A stretch of 64,000 bases of DNA from assembly GCF_037392515.1 (NCBI RefSeq), contig NC_090291.1, forward strand, positions 37,161,001 through 37,225,000, in the 5' to 3' direction. This DNA is from Haliotis asinina (lineage: Eukaryota > Mollusca > Gastropoda > Lepetellida > Haliotidae). Of the stretch, positions 11,581 to 23,728 are shown in pieces (position 1 is the first letter of the stretch; each line of letters begins with the position of its first letter). The notes under the pieces were generated by a model. It saw only the letters and a program-made list of their open reading frames with translations, was not told the DNA's origin and did not search any database. The translations under genes and the position numbers were made by a program.

Positions 11581-12358
11581 TACCGGGATCAAGCTGTGTG
11601 GCATTGTGTGGCATTCAATAGACAGCTGCGTGTCATTGTTCTTGGATCAAGCTGTATGGCATGGTTCAATGGACAGCTGTATGGCATTGTTCTTGGATCA
11701 AGCTGTATGGCATTGTTCAATGGACAACTGTATGGTATTGTTCTTGGATCAAGCTGTATGGCATTGTTCAATGGACAGCTATATGGCATTGTTCATCGGT
11801 CAAGCTGTGTGGCATTGTTCAATGGACAACTGTATGGCACTGTTCAGGGATCAAGCTGTGTGGCATTGTTGAATGGACAGCTGTATGGCATTGTTCTTGG
11901 ATCAAGCTGTGTGGCATTGTTCAATGGACAGCTGTATGCCATTGTTCAGGGATCAAGCTGTGTGACATTGTTCAATGGACAGTTGCATGTCATTGTTCAA
12001 TGGACAGCTGTATGTCATTGTTCTTGGATCAAGCTGTGTGACATTGTTCAATGGACAGCTGTATGGCATTGTTCAGGGATCACGCTGTGTGACATTGTTC
12101 AATGGACAGCTGTATGGCATTGTTCTTGGATCAAGCTGTATGGCATTGTTCAATGGACAGCTGCATGTCATTGTTCAGGGATCAAGCTGTGTGACACTGT
12201 TCAATGGACAGCTGCATAGCATTGTTCAGGGATCAAGCTGCATGGCATTGTTCAATGGACAGCTGCATGTCATTGTTCAGGGATCAAGCTGTGTGACATT
12301 GTTCAATGGACAGCTGTATGACATTGTTCAACGGACAGCTGCATGTCATTGCTAAGTG
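11580..12358. repeat. Minisatellite, dimeric part (51 bp)
   Basis: Two variants of the 26-bp unit alternate: TGGCATTGTTCAATGGACAG then CTGTA (25 bp), and TGGCATTGTTCTTGGATCAA then GCTGTG (26 bp). The 51-bp period is a multiple of three and has no stop in several frames, which explains the open frames of up to 230 codons here. Confidence 0.92.
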
Positions 12359-12981
12359 CATCTGCTGTGTAATCATGCAGATGAAACAAGTACAGCTTTA
12401 TACATGACACAATGCATTCAGTGAATAATTTCACACATATTGACTGTGTATATGATATGTGACTCATAGGTCTCTATACTTCTGGCACAGGTGGCAAAGT
12501 CGGATACTATGTACCAACTCATTCACTCTAAATATTTATAACAACATCTTGTGAGTAAGATCACCCTTGTCTGTTACATTTACTATCTGATACAAAAGTA
12601 AACGTAAATGAAGACGGAGAGGCAATATCTGAAATCCATTTGTTCAGGACGAAAAATATTTCCAGCATCATTGAAGAAGCTTGGTTTATAACTTAAGCAT
12701 GGTACAAACAGAACAGCGGTCGACAGCAAGAGCAGCAGTGCTATAGTGTGTCCAGCTCATCCTTATGTAGGTCACCATCACAGGTCGATGCTGATATCAA
12801 ACAGGCATTGGCACAACGCTTGTTTGCCTGTTGCTGGGATTCAAATCCCAGATTTAATGTTTGATGTTTTACCAAAGGATTTTGTGTGATCCATATGTGA
12901 TCTTCTCCATCTTCGACCAATTTCTGCGCCTGGTCATCACAATCTCTTTGACCATGTACCATGCCAGTGAGGATGTGGGTT
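12359..12981. other. Intergenic DNA between two minisatellites
   Basis: A minus-strand frame of 73 codons (12741-12962) matches nothing I know. Confidence 0.5.
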
Positions 12982-13201
12982 AGAACTTAGTAACTCATAC
13001 TTGCTACAAGAGGTGGTCAGACTCGCGGGTGGTCAGACTCGCGGGTGGTCAGACTCGCTGACTTGCCATCGTATCCCTGTTGCATAGGGCGATTCTCATG
13101 ATGTTGATCTCTTGATTGTCTGGTCCGGACAGACAGTCGCCATATAGCTGGAACATTGCTGAGTGTGATGTAAAACGAAACCCATTCCCTCACTCACTCA
13201 C
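12982..13201 (+). mobile_element. SINE-A copy with internal triplication
   Basis: It is nearly complete, with a clear CACTCACTCA tail. Inside, a 17-bp piece containing GTGGTCAGACTCGC occurs three times in a row at about 13012-13060, a local expansion not seen in other copies. Confidence 0.82.
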
Positions 13202-13539
13202 GTTGGTGAAACCAACAAACAGCATATCCCGGAAAAGGCATACAACAATGGGGTGTCTTGTTGACGTGAATCCCAGCAACATGCACACAGGAACCTTCAT
13301 ACAAGGAATATGCTATGGATGTTTAGGACTGTGGACTGAAGATTATGGATTGTGAATCTGATATATCCAGTTCTGTGTGTGACCTGTAGTCCCAGTTATC
13401 TCAGTGCTTGTCTTCACTATGGATCTTTAGTATTGTTTACTAGAACCTTCCAATGAACAATTATGGTCTGACAGGATCAGTTCTTTTCTAACCAAGGTCC
13501 ACTTGTCCTGTCTATTGACCACATGTTCCACTGCTTCTC
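13202..13539. other. Intergenic DNA
   Basis: No feature seen. Confidence 0.55.
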
Positions 13540-15010
13540 TCCTCAGAACACACGGTCTACCTGTCCTCTCTACAGAACACATGGTCCACCAGTCCTCTCT
13601 ACAGAACACATGGACTACTTGTGCTCTCTAGAGAACACATGGTCCACCTGTCCTCTCTACAGAACACATTGTCCTCCAGTCCTCTCTACAGAACACATGG
13701 TCCACATGTCCACTCTACAGAAAGCATTGTCCACCAGTCCTCTCTACAGAACACGTGGCCCACCTGTCCTCTCTACAGAACACATGGTCCACCTGTCTTC
13801 TCCAAAGAACACGTGGCCCACCTGTCCTCTCTACAGAACACAAAAGGTTCCACCTGTCCTCTCTACAGAACACAAAGGGTTCCACCTGTCCTCTCCACAG
13901 AACACATGGTCCACCTGTCCTCTCTAAAGAACACATGGTCCACCTGTCCTCTCTACAGAACACATGGTCCACCTGTCCACTCTACAGAAAGCATTGCCCA
14001 CCAGTCCTCTCTAAAGAACACGTGGTCCACCTGTCCTCTCCACAGAACACATGGTCCTCCTGTCACCTCTACAGAACACATGGACTACCTGTCCTCTCCA
14101 CAGAACACATGGTCCACCTGTCATCTCTACAGAACACATGGTCCACCTGTCCTCTCTACAGAACACATGGACTACTTGTGCTCTCTAGAGAACACATGGT
14201 CCACCTGTCCTCTCTACAGAACACATTGTCCTCCAGTCCTCTCTACAGAACACATGGTCCACATGTCCACTCTACAGAAAGCATTGTCCACCAGTCCTCT
14301 CTACAGAACACGTGGCCCACCTGTCCTCTCTACAGAACACATGGTCCACCTGTCTTCTCCAAAGAACACGTGGCCCACCTGTCCTCTCTACAGAACACAA
14401 AAGGTTCCACCTGTCCTCTCTACAGAACACAAAGGGTTCCACCTGTCCTCTCCACAGAACACATGGTCCACCTGTCCTCTCTAAAGAACACATGGTCCAC
14501 CTGTCCTCTCTACAGAACACATGGTCCACCTGTCCACTCTACAGAAAGCATTGCCCACCAGTCCTCTCTAAAGAACACGTGGTCCACCTGTCCTCTCCAC
14601 AGAACACATGGTCCTCCTGTCACCTCTACAGAACACATGGACTACCTGTCCTCTCCACAGAACACATGGTCCACCTGTCATCTCTACAGAACACATGGTC
14701 CACCTGTCCTCTCTACAGAACACATGGTGCACCTGTCCACTCTACAGAAAGCATTGCCCACCAGTCCTCTTTAAAGAACACATGGTCCACCTGTCCTCTC
14801 TACAGAGCACATGGTCCACCTGTCTTCTCCAAAGAACACGTGGCCCACCTGTCCTCTCTACAGAACACAAAAGGTTCCACCTGTCCTCTCCACAGAGCAC
14901 ATGGTCCACCAGTCCTCTCTACGGAACACATGGTCTACATGTTCTCTCTAAATAACGCATGGGTCTCTAGTTTTCTCTAGAAAACACATGGTCCATCTGT
15001 CCTCTTTTGA
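13540..15010. repeat. 29-bp minisatellite with a 557-bp higher-order duplication
   Basis: The unit contains CTCTCTACAGAACACATGGT and CCACCTGTC. From about 13593 onward the array repeats at a 557-bp offset, with apparently identical sequence until about 14720: the unique block GGACTACTTGTGCTCTCTAG occurs at both copies, and long reading frames recur exactly 557 bp apart. Frames of up to 339 codons are by-products of a stop-free unit. Confidence 0.92.
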
Positions 15011-17159
15011 GGACACGTGGTCCACTAGGCCCAATGCTTGTCATCAGAACAGTTCACACAGTTCATCTGACTCTTATCCGAGCCTAGACAGAATAAGAAT
15101 CAAGCCATTCTGTACAAAGTCCCAGTACATAATGCCCTGGTAGTATTAGACAATGTGATGGATAGTTTGATTCCAGGCTAATCCTTACCAAGATCCTTTA
15201 AAACGTGGCACTGATAGATTGGTCTCTACATGTACAAGCAGGCTCGCACTTGTGCACACCCCTATGCCACACAGTTAAAGGGGATTCCATCATGTGAAAT
15301 TGTCTACAGTGTTTCTACACATGGACCACTAGTACTGTATACAAGTACAAGCAGGCTCGCACTCGCACACACGCACACACGCACACACGCACACACACAC
15401 ATGCCAATCAGCGGCAGGGGATTGCGAATTGCCGTAAGTGTGGATATTTTCTTACACCACTGCAGTAGGGTAACTTGGTTTGTTTTCTTAACCTGGCGGC
15501 CTGGATCGGTGCTCACAATGTCCGCAACTGCTGTGTCTGGCCTGTAAAGGTTAACGATTTGCAGGCCTCTCTATATTTGTTAACACGACCTAGGAATTCG
15601 TTCACTGCAGGTTTGGCTAACAGGAAATACACTCGTGCCGTTTATTGTATTCTGTCGCCTCTGAACGTTCCTCGTACGCGAAAAACGTCACCGGACTGTT
15701 CGACCAGTTGTGGGTGTGGACGTTCTCCATGTTAGCGTCTCCGGCTAGGCTGGAACATGCCGCACTACGACCGTCAGTCGAGCGTGAAGTGCTACAGATG
15801 TTGTTCACTATAATGGCAACGCTGGTCGCGCCTCCATGCAGTTTGTAATATACTTCCCGCAGAGTACGATATACAGACATATCATGACGAAAATATTGCT
15901 TTGACCATTTGGAACATCTGTTGACTGTTGTGATAGGTTGATGTTTTTCGGATGCATAAGTAGGGAACAATTGAACAGCACGCCAGGAGGTCGTTTACTA
16001 CAAGAGATAATGGTTGTTTGTATATGGATTTATTGAGAGTAGTTGTTGAAGATATTTTGCAAATAGTTTTCAGCTCGAACAGATGATTGAAATTCTAATG
16101 TATGCTTTTAAAATAGTCGGGCATCATAAAACATAAATTTTAATAATTATGAAGTATTAGAGCAAAGATTTGTTTGTTGTCTAATAGCCATGTAAGTTCG
16201 TCTATGTCAGCGAACTTTGCCATATGTGTTCTGTATGAGACACAGACATTAGTGTTGTTATAGTCAGATAGTTGGTATATGCCACAACAAAGCTGCTTAA
16301 TGTGTCATTCCTCACCTCAACTCACTGTCAACTCACTCACTTAATTTAATTAAGGTCGACTATTCTGTAATGTTTGTCCTATTGCGTATCATTTCTGGCT
16401 TATTGATTCTGCTTCTCATATGGCTGTAGTTTACCTAATATAATAAAATGTCCTTGAACAAGCAAAGGAACGTACTTATCGTGCGGCAGAATGCCCACTA
16501 GCACGAAGCTATCTGGGCGTTAAGACCTAAGCCTGTGTTAGAATATGGGAGTTACGATCATTGTAGCGCTGAGATGGCTTTGTGACGTGGGCCCGACGTT
16601 CAGAAATCGTCTAAAACAGCTAATCTCCGTGCAGTCACATATTGTTTTTCAAGTTTTCAAGTGTCAGTGGTGTAAATAACGTTCACGTCATTACCGATCA
16701 TGTTTCCTGTTTTAAGGTGATTTCTGATTCATTTCGAAATTAGGCGTGGTCGTTTGTGGTGACGTGGAAATGAACGTGGAAATGACGTGGAAAATGAACG
16801 TCAGGCCAGTGCGAACTTGAGACCCCGGTGGTTCGGTTATGTTGTGGGGTGGCACCACCATGATTGACTGAGCTGACCCCACGCCGTAATTTGAAGGGTA
16901 ACTGGGCAGTACATACGGACGGACAGACGGACGTTCTTTATAACACATAGAACGTGTGGGTCGACGTTTAGTTTTTCAGGCTGGCGACACCTATGTTCAC
17001 ATGGCACAGATCATGAATGCTCCAGCAACCCACTACCAAAGAATGCAGCGAACACCAGGATAGTGATAACAAACACACGGAGTGGAGCCACGTGACTGAT
17101 CTTCCCAGTTAAAACTTACATGCATGTTCTGACTGACACTTCTAGTACTAAGTTAGCTA
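15011..17159. other. Intergenic DNA, unassigned
   Basis: Apart from the microsatellite at 15357 nothing is recognised. A minus-strand frame of 117 codons (15617-15970) has no motif I can place, and GACGTGGAAATGAACGTGGA at 16760 is a small local repeat. Confidence 0.5.
15357..15402. repeat. CACACG/CA microsatellite
   Basis: Short imperfect run. The block ACAAGCAGGCTCGCACT occurs directly before it and also at 15233. Confidence 0.7.
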
Positions 17160-17880
17160 ACTACTATTCTGTATATAACACATACACAAGTGTGGTACAA
17201 TACATCATCAGTACTGTCCTGTAAATAACACATACACCAGTGTGGTACATTACATCATCAGTCCTGTCCTGTATATAACACATACACCAGTGTGGTACAA
17301 TACATCATCAGTACTGTCCTGCATATAAAACATACACCAGTGTGGTACAATACATCATCAGTACTGTCCTGTATATAACACATACACCAGTGTGGTACGG
17401 TACAATACATCATCAGTACTGTCCTGTATATAACACATACACCAGTGTGGTACAATACATCATCAGTCCTGTCCTGTATATAACACATACACCAGTGTGG
17501 TACAATACATCACCAGTACTGTCCTGTATATAACACATACACCAGTGTGGTACAATACATCATCAGTACTGTCCTGCATATAAAACATACACCAGTGTGG
17601 TACAATACATCATCAGTACTGTCCTGTATATAACGCATACACCAGTGTGGTACGGTACAATACATCATCAGTACTGTCCTGTATATAACACATACACCAG
17701 TGTGGTACAATACATCATCAGTCCTGTCCTGTATATAACACATACACCAGTGTGGTACAATACATCATCAGTACTGTCCTGTATATAACATATACACCAG
17801 TGTGGTACAATACATCATCAGTACTGTCCTGTATATAACGCATACATCACCGAGGTACAATACACACTCAGTCCTGTCCT
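17160..17880. repeat. 50-bp minisatellite, subfamily 1
   Basis: Units carry GTCCTGTATATAACACATAC, ACCAGTGTGG and TACAATACATCATCAGTACT. A block containing a 5-bp insertion (TACGGTACAA) is duplicated at a 255-bp offset (17342 and 17597). Confidence 0.92.
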
Positions 17881-20110
17881 GTATATAACACCCATATCAG
17901 TGACATATAACACATCAGTGAAATATAACACAACATCAGTCCTGTCCTGTGCGCAACACATACATCAGTGATATAGCATATGTCATCAGTCATGTCCTGT
18001 ACACAACACATACATCAGTGTAGTAAAATACACCATCAGTCCTGTCCTGTATATAACACATACATCAGTGATACATAACATACCATCAGTCCTGACCTGT
18101 ACACAACACATACATCAGTGGTGTATAATACACCATCGGTCCTGACCTGTACACAAGGCATACATCAGTGTAGTAAAAAACATCATCAGTCCTGACGTGC
18201 ACACAACACATACATCAGTGATATATAGTACACCATCAGTCCTGTTCTGTATATAACACATACATCAGTGTAGTATAATACACCGCCAGGCATCTCCTGT
18301 ATATAACACATACATCAGTGATATATAGTACACCATCAGTCCTGACCTGCATATAACACATACATCAGTCATACATAGTGCACCATCAGTCCTGCCCTGC
18401 ATATAACACATACATCATTCATACATAGTGCACCATCATTCCTGTCCTGTATATAATACATACATCAGTGATACTTAGTACATCATCAGTCCTGACCTGT
18501 ACACAACACAGACATCAGTCTAGTATAATACACCATCAGTCCTGTTCTGTATATAACACATACATCAGTCATATATAATACACCATCAGTCCTGACCTGT
18601 ACACAACACATACATCAGTGTAGTATAATACACCATCAGTCCTGACCTGTACACAACACATACATCAGTGTAGTATAATACACCATCAGTCCTGTTCTGT
18701 ATATAACACATACATCAGTCATATATAATACACCATCAGTCCTGACCTGTACACAACACATACATCAGTGTAGTATAATACACCATCAGTCCTGTTCTGT
18801 ATATAACACATACATCAGTCATATATAATACACCATCAGTCCTGACCTGTACACAACACATACATCAGTGTAGTATAATACACCATCAGTCCTGACCTGT
18901 ACACAACACAGACATCAGTCTAGTATAATACACCATCAGTCCTGTTCTGGATATAACACATACATCAGTCATATATAATACACCATCAGTCCTGACCTGT
19001 ACACAACACATACATCAGTGTAGTATAATACACCATCAGTCCTGACCTGTACACAACACATACATCAGTCATATATAATACACCATCAGTCCTGACCTGT
19101 ACACAACACATACATCAGTGTAGTATAATACACCATCAGTCCTGACCTGTACACAACACAGACATCAGTGTAGTATAATACACCATCAGTCCTGTTCTGT
19201 ATATAACACATACATCAGTCATATATAATACACCATCAGTCCTGACCTGTACACAACACATACATCAGTGTAGTATAATACACCATCAGTCCTGACCTGT
19301 ACACAACACATACATCAGTGTAGTATAATACACCATCAGTCCTGTTCTGTATATAACACATACATCAGTCATATATAATACACCATCAGTCCTGACCTGT
19401 ACACAACACATACATCAGTGTAGTATAATACACCATCAGTCCTGACCTGTACACAACACATACATCAGTCATATATAATACACCATCAGTCCTGACCTGT
19501 ACACAACACATACATCAGTGTAGTATAATACACCATCAGTCCTGACCTGTACACAACACATACATCAGTCATATATAATACACCATCAGTCCTGACCTGT
19601 ACACAACACATACATCAGTGTAGTATAATACACCATCAGTCATGTCCTGTATATAACACATACATCAGTGATATATAGTACACCATCAGTCCTGACCTGT
19701 ACACAACACATACATCAGTCATATATAATACACCATCAGTCCTGACCTGTACACAACATATACATCAGTCATATATAATACACCATCAATCCTGACCTGT
19801 ACACAACACATACATCAGTGTAGTATAATACACCATCAGTCATGTCCTGTATATAACACATACATCAGTGATATATAGTACACCATCAGTCCTGACCTGT
19901 ACACAACACATACATCAGTCATATATAATACACCATCAGTCCTGACCTGTACACAACACATACATCAGTCATATATAAGACACCATCAGTCCTGACCTGT
20001 ACACAACACATACATCAGTGTAGTATAATACACCATCAGTCCTGTTCTGTAGATAACGCATACATCAGTGTAGTATAATATACCATAAGTCCTGTCCTGC
20101 ATATACTAGT
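17880..20110. repeat. 50-bp minisatellite, subfamily 2
   Basis: The same 50-bp frame continues with CCTGACCTGTACACAACACA, TACATCAGTG and TAGTATAATACACCATCAGT. Two unit types alternate: one with ACCTGTACACAA and TGTAGTATAATA, and one with TTCTGTATATAA and TCATATATAATA. The period stays at 50 bp over more than 2 kb. Total length with subfamily 1 is nearly 3 kb. Confidence 0.93.
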
Positions 20111-20203
20111 AACGCACACTGTGACATATAATATAGTATCAGTCCTGTCCTGTACATAACACATACATCAGTGATATATAACATAGCATCAATCCTGTCC
20201 TGT

Positions 20204-20206
<3 letters not shown>

Positions 20207-20285
<79 letters not shown>
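20207..20285. repeat. CA microsatellite (~40 units)
   Basis: Uninterrupted AC repeat inside the last, decayed units of the 50-bp array. Confidence 0.97.
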
Positions 20286-20287
<2 letters not shown>

Positions 20288-21017
20288 GACGTATAATATG
20301 CTACGCTCTCAGTACTGTCCTGTATAAATCAGTGTGGTATGATGCATCTTCAGTACTACTTAATATGCCACAGTCTGTAAATCGGTTAACATATTCACGG
20401 CATAACGTATCAACAGCTGTATTCATGTTTGGATCACGGACGTTCAGCAAACCTATTTAAATAGAGGCAAAAATAATGGTTAATGGTTTAGGAAGATGAA
20501 AATTATACAAAAAATATTTAGTTTTAAGTAGAAATCTTTACAGTGATTTGCGGTCGCCAGTAATGTATTCTGTCTGTTGAACACACTCTTTGTTTCATTG
20601 AACAAATATGAGATTAACATCTCTCTAAATACAGTGTCTGATAGACATACTCTTTTTTGGTTATTTGTACGATGTTCTCTTTTGTCCCCGTGTCGTAGTA
20701 CAAACACAGTAGCTCGGGGACGACAGCAGGGAGGGATCGAGAGGGCCACGGCAAACTTTCTCCTCTTAATCGGAACTTTCTGCAGAGACACAGAAACAGC
20801 CAGTAACTCCTGCACCAACTGGACAATTTCTCCCAGTGACTACAACCGGTCACCCGGTGACACCCATACATCCATCCTTTCATTCCGCAAATACCCATGC
20901 ACGCATGCACGCACACACGTACACAGCAACGCACATACACACGCGCACTCACACGCACACGAACGTACTTATACACAAACTCGCCAATCCGCTGTCAGTA
21001 TGAGTCCCCACCAACCA
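20286..21017. other. Intergenic DNA, unassigned
   Basis: Overlapping frames of 112-147 codons on both strands end in CACACA-rich sequence; none shows a domain. Confidence 0.45.
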
Positions 21018-21088
21018 TGATATTGCAGGAATAATGTTAAAGCGGCGTAAAACTCATACTCACTCACTCACTCACTTACTCACTCATC
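21018..21088 (+). mobile_element. SINE-B 3' end with long CACT tail
   Basis: Keeps GCGGCGTAAAACTCATACTC and a CACTCACT run to 21088. Confidence 0.7.
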
Positions 21089-22077
21089 ACGAGTCCCCAT
21101 TAATTATCCTTTGCCTGCCTCTTGGACAATTACCAGTATTCCCCTTGGTGAAGCTCGTGATGCTCGTACTAACATCAGATTCAGTATGCGACTTCTTGTC
21201 TACTCTTGTCAATGTCTCACAAGACAAACCAGGAGACCGTGAGTACAGCAAGTCTAGTGCTGTGGCCTGATTACATCTCGCGTACCCTCCCCCTGTCCCT
21301 CCCCTGTATTCTCAGGTCACAACAACCTGCCCTGCAGGCTGAGATCCGCTTCTGTTCGGTGGCCGAGCAGCTGGGAGGCAGGGAGGGTGGGAGTACTTCC
21401 CTAGTGGTGGGGAGGAACTGCAGCCAGTTGTACAGGCACAAGTAGACCAAATAAACACGTGGGGAGCTTGGCGGAAAGAGCCTCTGTCCTAGCTGCTGTT
21501 GGCATTACAACTCGCCTGCTGTGTGCCACTGTGGTGATGTGCAGCTATCTGCCTGTGAGAGGGAGTCAGAACACAGCTGTCGGTGGCGATAGTGACGGCA
21601 ACATACATCCTCGCAGGCGTGGTGTCCGTGCCGATGGAAGGAGTGGATAGCTTTGGGTACCATGACGACCTCTCGAACAGCAGGCGCTGCCATGACGCAT
21701 GAACGATCCACTACAGAAACAGCATCACATTTGACACACATTCGTATTTTGGCTTGAGGCGCTGTATCTGCTAAAGCTATATGGTCGATATAGACAGCAG
21801 TGTTTGACTAGTCCCATGGTGTAGTGGATAGCGCGTCTGCCCAGAGAGCAATAGACCAGTGGTTCGCATCCCTGTCGGAGTTATAGAAACGCTGGTACTG
21901 TTTGAATGGGGTATCCTAGTTACAGTGCTCATGAGAAACTCGTTGATAGGTTTAGCCCTTTACAATTTGGGACGGTAACCCATTTACCATTTAACTTAGA
22001 CTTAAATTACGTCATTTGGGGCTTTAGCATTGCAGGGATGGCTAGGCTGTATGGAAAATACTACGGGCCAAGGACTG
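21089..22077. other. Intergenic DNA, unassigned
   Basis: Only a tRNA-like remnant at 21806 is seen. GC content is a little higher than in the left 10 kb. Confidence 0.45.
21806..21885 (+). pseudogene. tRNA-like remnant
   Basis: ATGGTGTAGTGGATAGCGCG fits an A box and GTGGTTCGCATCCCTG resembles a B box at the right distance. The acceptor strands do not pair, so it is not a working tRNA gene. It may be the head of an unrecognised SINE. Confidence 0.45.
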
Positions 22078-22204
22078 TGAGACAACTAGCTGTATGGCGA
22101 CGGTCTGTAATAATCGAGTGTGGACCATACAACCCAGTGATCAACATCATGAGCATCTTTCTACGCAATGGTGCGTCAACTGTGTTGGGTGATACCCAGG
22201 CGGC
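22078..22204 (-). mobile_element. SINE-A fragment, antisense
   Basis: AGCTGTATGGCGACGGTCTG and CCCAGTGATCAACATCATGA are the antisense middle of the family. Confidence 0.7.
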
Positions 22205-22649
22205 ATAGTTTTGAGTAACTGTTGAAACTTTTCCTCGGAATTGTCCACCATCACACCTGTATAGCTACCCCAAGTTCGTCGACGTCGATCCCATAGATAA
22301 GGAAGGGGGGCAATATATAGATGAAGAAGTTCTCCAATGGATGCTCTCTTGCGACCAAGTGAGTTGACTTGGCGGGCGAATCTTCAGTATCTGTATGCCT
22401 TTTTCTTTGGGATAATGTCCGTGATCGTCTGGCGTTGTCATCAGTTCAATAATTCTGTCGATAATTCTTGCGAATGGAATTGTTTGAGATTTATTCAGCG
22501 TATCGCTGGATACTCTGATGAACATTCATGATAACAGATCGCCGGTTGATAAAGTTCGACACTACCGCACCCATATCGACCTGGTCGTGGTTGTTGCCGT
22601 GGCACACAGCCCTCCGCTACGTTGAAAATAACGTTTCAATCCATTCGTG
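22205..22649. other. Intergenic DNA, possible unknown repeat
   Basis: A minus-strand 86-codon frame (22265-22525) reads ARIIDRIIELMTTPDDHGHY; it looks protein-like but I cannot place it. Confidence 0.35.
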
Positions 22650-23046
22650 AATCGGATACCACACCGTGAACCATTCACCATTGTGCAGCGTCACTTCTCT
22701 GTTGTTCCACCCCAGTTATTCCCACACTTGGTACGCTGTAGTTATAGCGTCCGTCCATCGCTGGCTCATCCCTGGCCGTGTCATACCAAAAGACGTTAAA
22801 ATAAGGTACTTGTTGGACCCTACCTGGCACTCGGCATTAATGCCGAGGACAAGGACTGGTCGGTTGGGAGTCAGCATCATGTGTCATGAGTGGGTTATTC
22901 CTGCTCAATTGCGGCATGGTTTCTCAGCGAGTTGGCACTATAAAACCAGGTTAAGTATGAGCTCATACAAGCAAGCATACACACACGCGTATGCATGCCG
23001 TCATATGGGCAAAATGTTCTTAAGCGCGACGTTAAGCCCCATTTGA
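22650..23046 (+). mobile_element. Invertebrate SINE copy
   Basis: The order of motifs ACCAAAAGACGTTAAAATAA, GGACTGGTCGGTTGGGAGTC, GCACTATAAAACCAGGTTAA and finally GCGCGACGTTAAGCCCCA matches a SINE type spread through molluscs and other invertebrates. I recall it as a domain-bearing SINE but do not name the family with certainty. The 5' boundary is unclear. A fragment of the same 3' end may lie at 44120-44155. Confidence 0.55.
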
Positions 23047-23167
23047 TTTCACCCCACTCGGCTCACATGTTTCAATCATACCCTTCACAGAACGCCATGA
23101 ATGTCCTGACAATACTTCCGGGTTTCATGGTTTGTCAGAACCACACCGGTAAAGAACTGAGTTAGAC

Positions 23168-23366
23168 CTGGTCCTCGGGAATCCTTGCTTGTCGTTAGAG
23201 GCAACTAACGGGATGGGGTGGTCAGGCTCGCTGACTTGCTGGACACATGTCATCATATCCCAGCTGTGTAGATCGATGCCCATGATGTTGAGAACCTGGC
23301 CTAGACTCGACTATTTACAGATAATAAAGCTGGATTGTTGCTGAGTGCGGCGTTAAACAAACAAAA
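23168..23366 (+). mobile_element. SINE-A copy
   Basis: It spans from CTTGTCGTTAGAGGCAACTA to GAGTGCGGCGTTAAACAAAC and is complete at the tail but lacks CACTCACT repeats. Confidence 0.8.
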
Positions 23367-23728
23367 ACAAAACAGCTAAAGCACGAGTACACAAATGTTT
23401 TATCCCTGAAAACGAATGTACACACAAGATATGAACAGTACTGTCCCAAACGTATTTCTGTTAAAAGCAGTTTTGATTGAAAACACGTGCACCTAAGGTT
23501 CAATGTGCAAAGTAGATTGCGTTGTCGTGCACAGTTCAGGGACAAGGGCAGGCAATCCATGAAAAGTTAACCAGTCCACATCCGCCGCGTTTTAATCCAT
23601 GATCGTAGCACCGGCATCCTTGATCGTAATATATTCACTAGGTGTCATTTAAAACAAGACATACAAGTTACTAATAAAGAGAGTGGATGGCATTTGAAGA
23701 CAAACAAGTGTTTGCCACTAATGTGTCA

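Noticed and set aside
11489..12355. Frames up to 230 codons with 17-residue repeats
   Set aside because: They reflect the 51-bp (17-codon) DNA period, with parallel frames open at the same place.
13523..14980. Frames of 134-339 codons on the plus strand and matching frames on the minus strand
   Set aside because: All derive from a stop-free 29-bp unit read in three frames. There is no start context, splice signal or known domain.
17160..20110. CRISPR-like regular array
   Set aside because: The 50-bp units are contiguous without unique spacers, and the genome is eukaryotic.
20480..21020. Overlapping frames of 112-147 codons as a gene
   Set aside because: Both strands are open, no domain is visible, and the C-terminal part runs into a CACACA-rich stretch.
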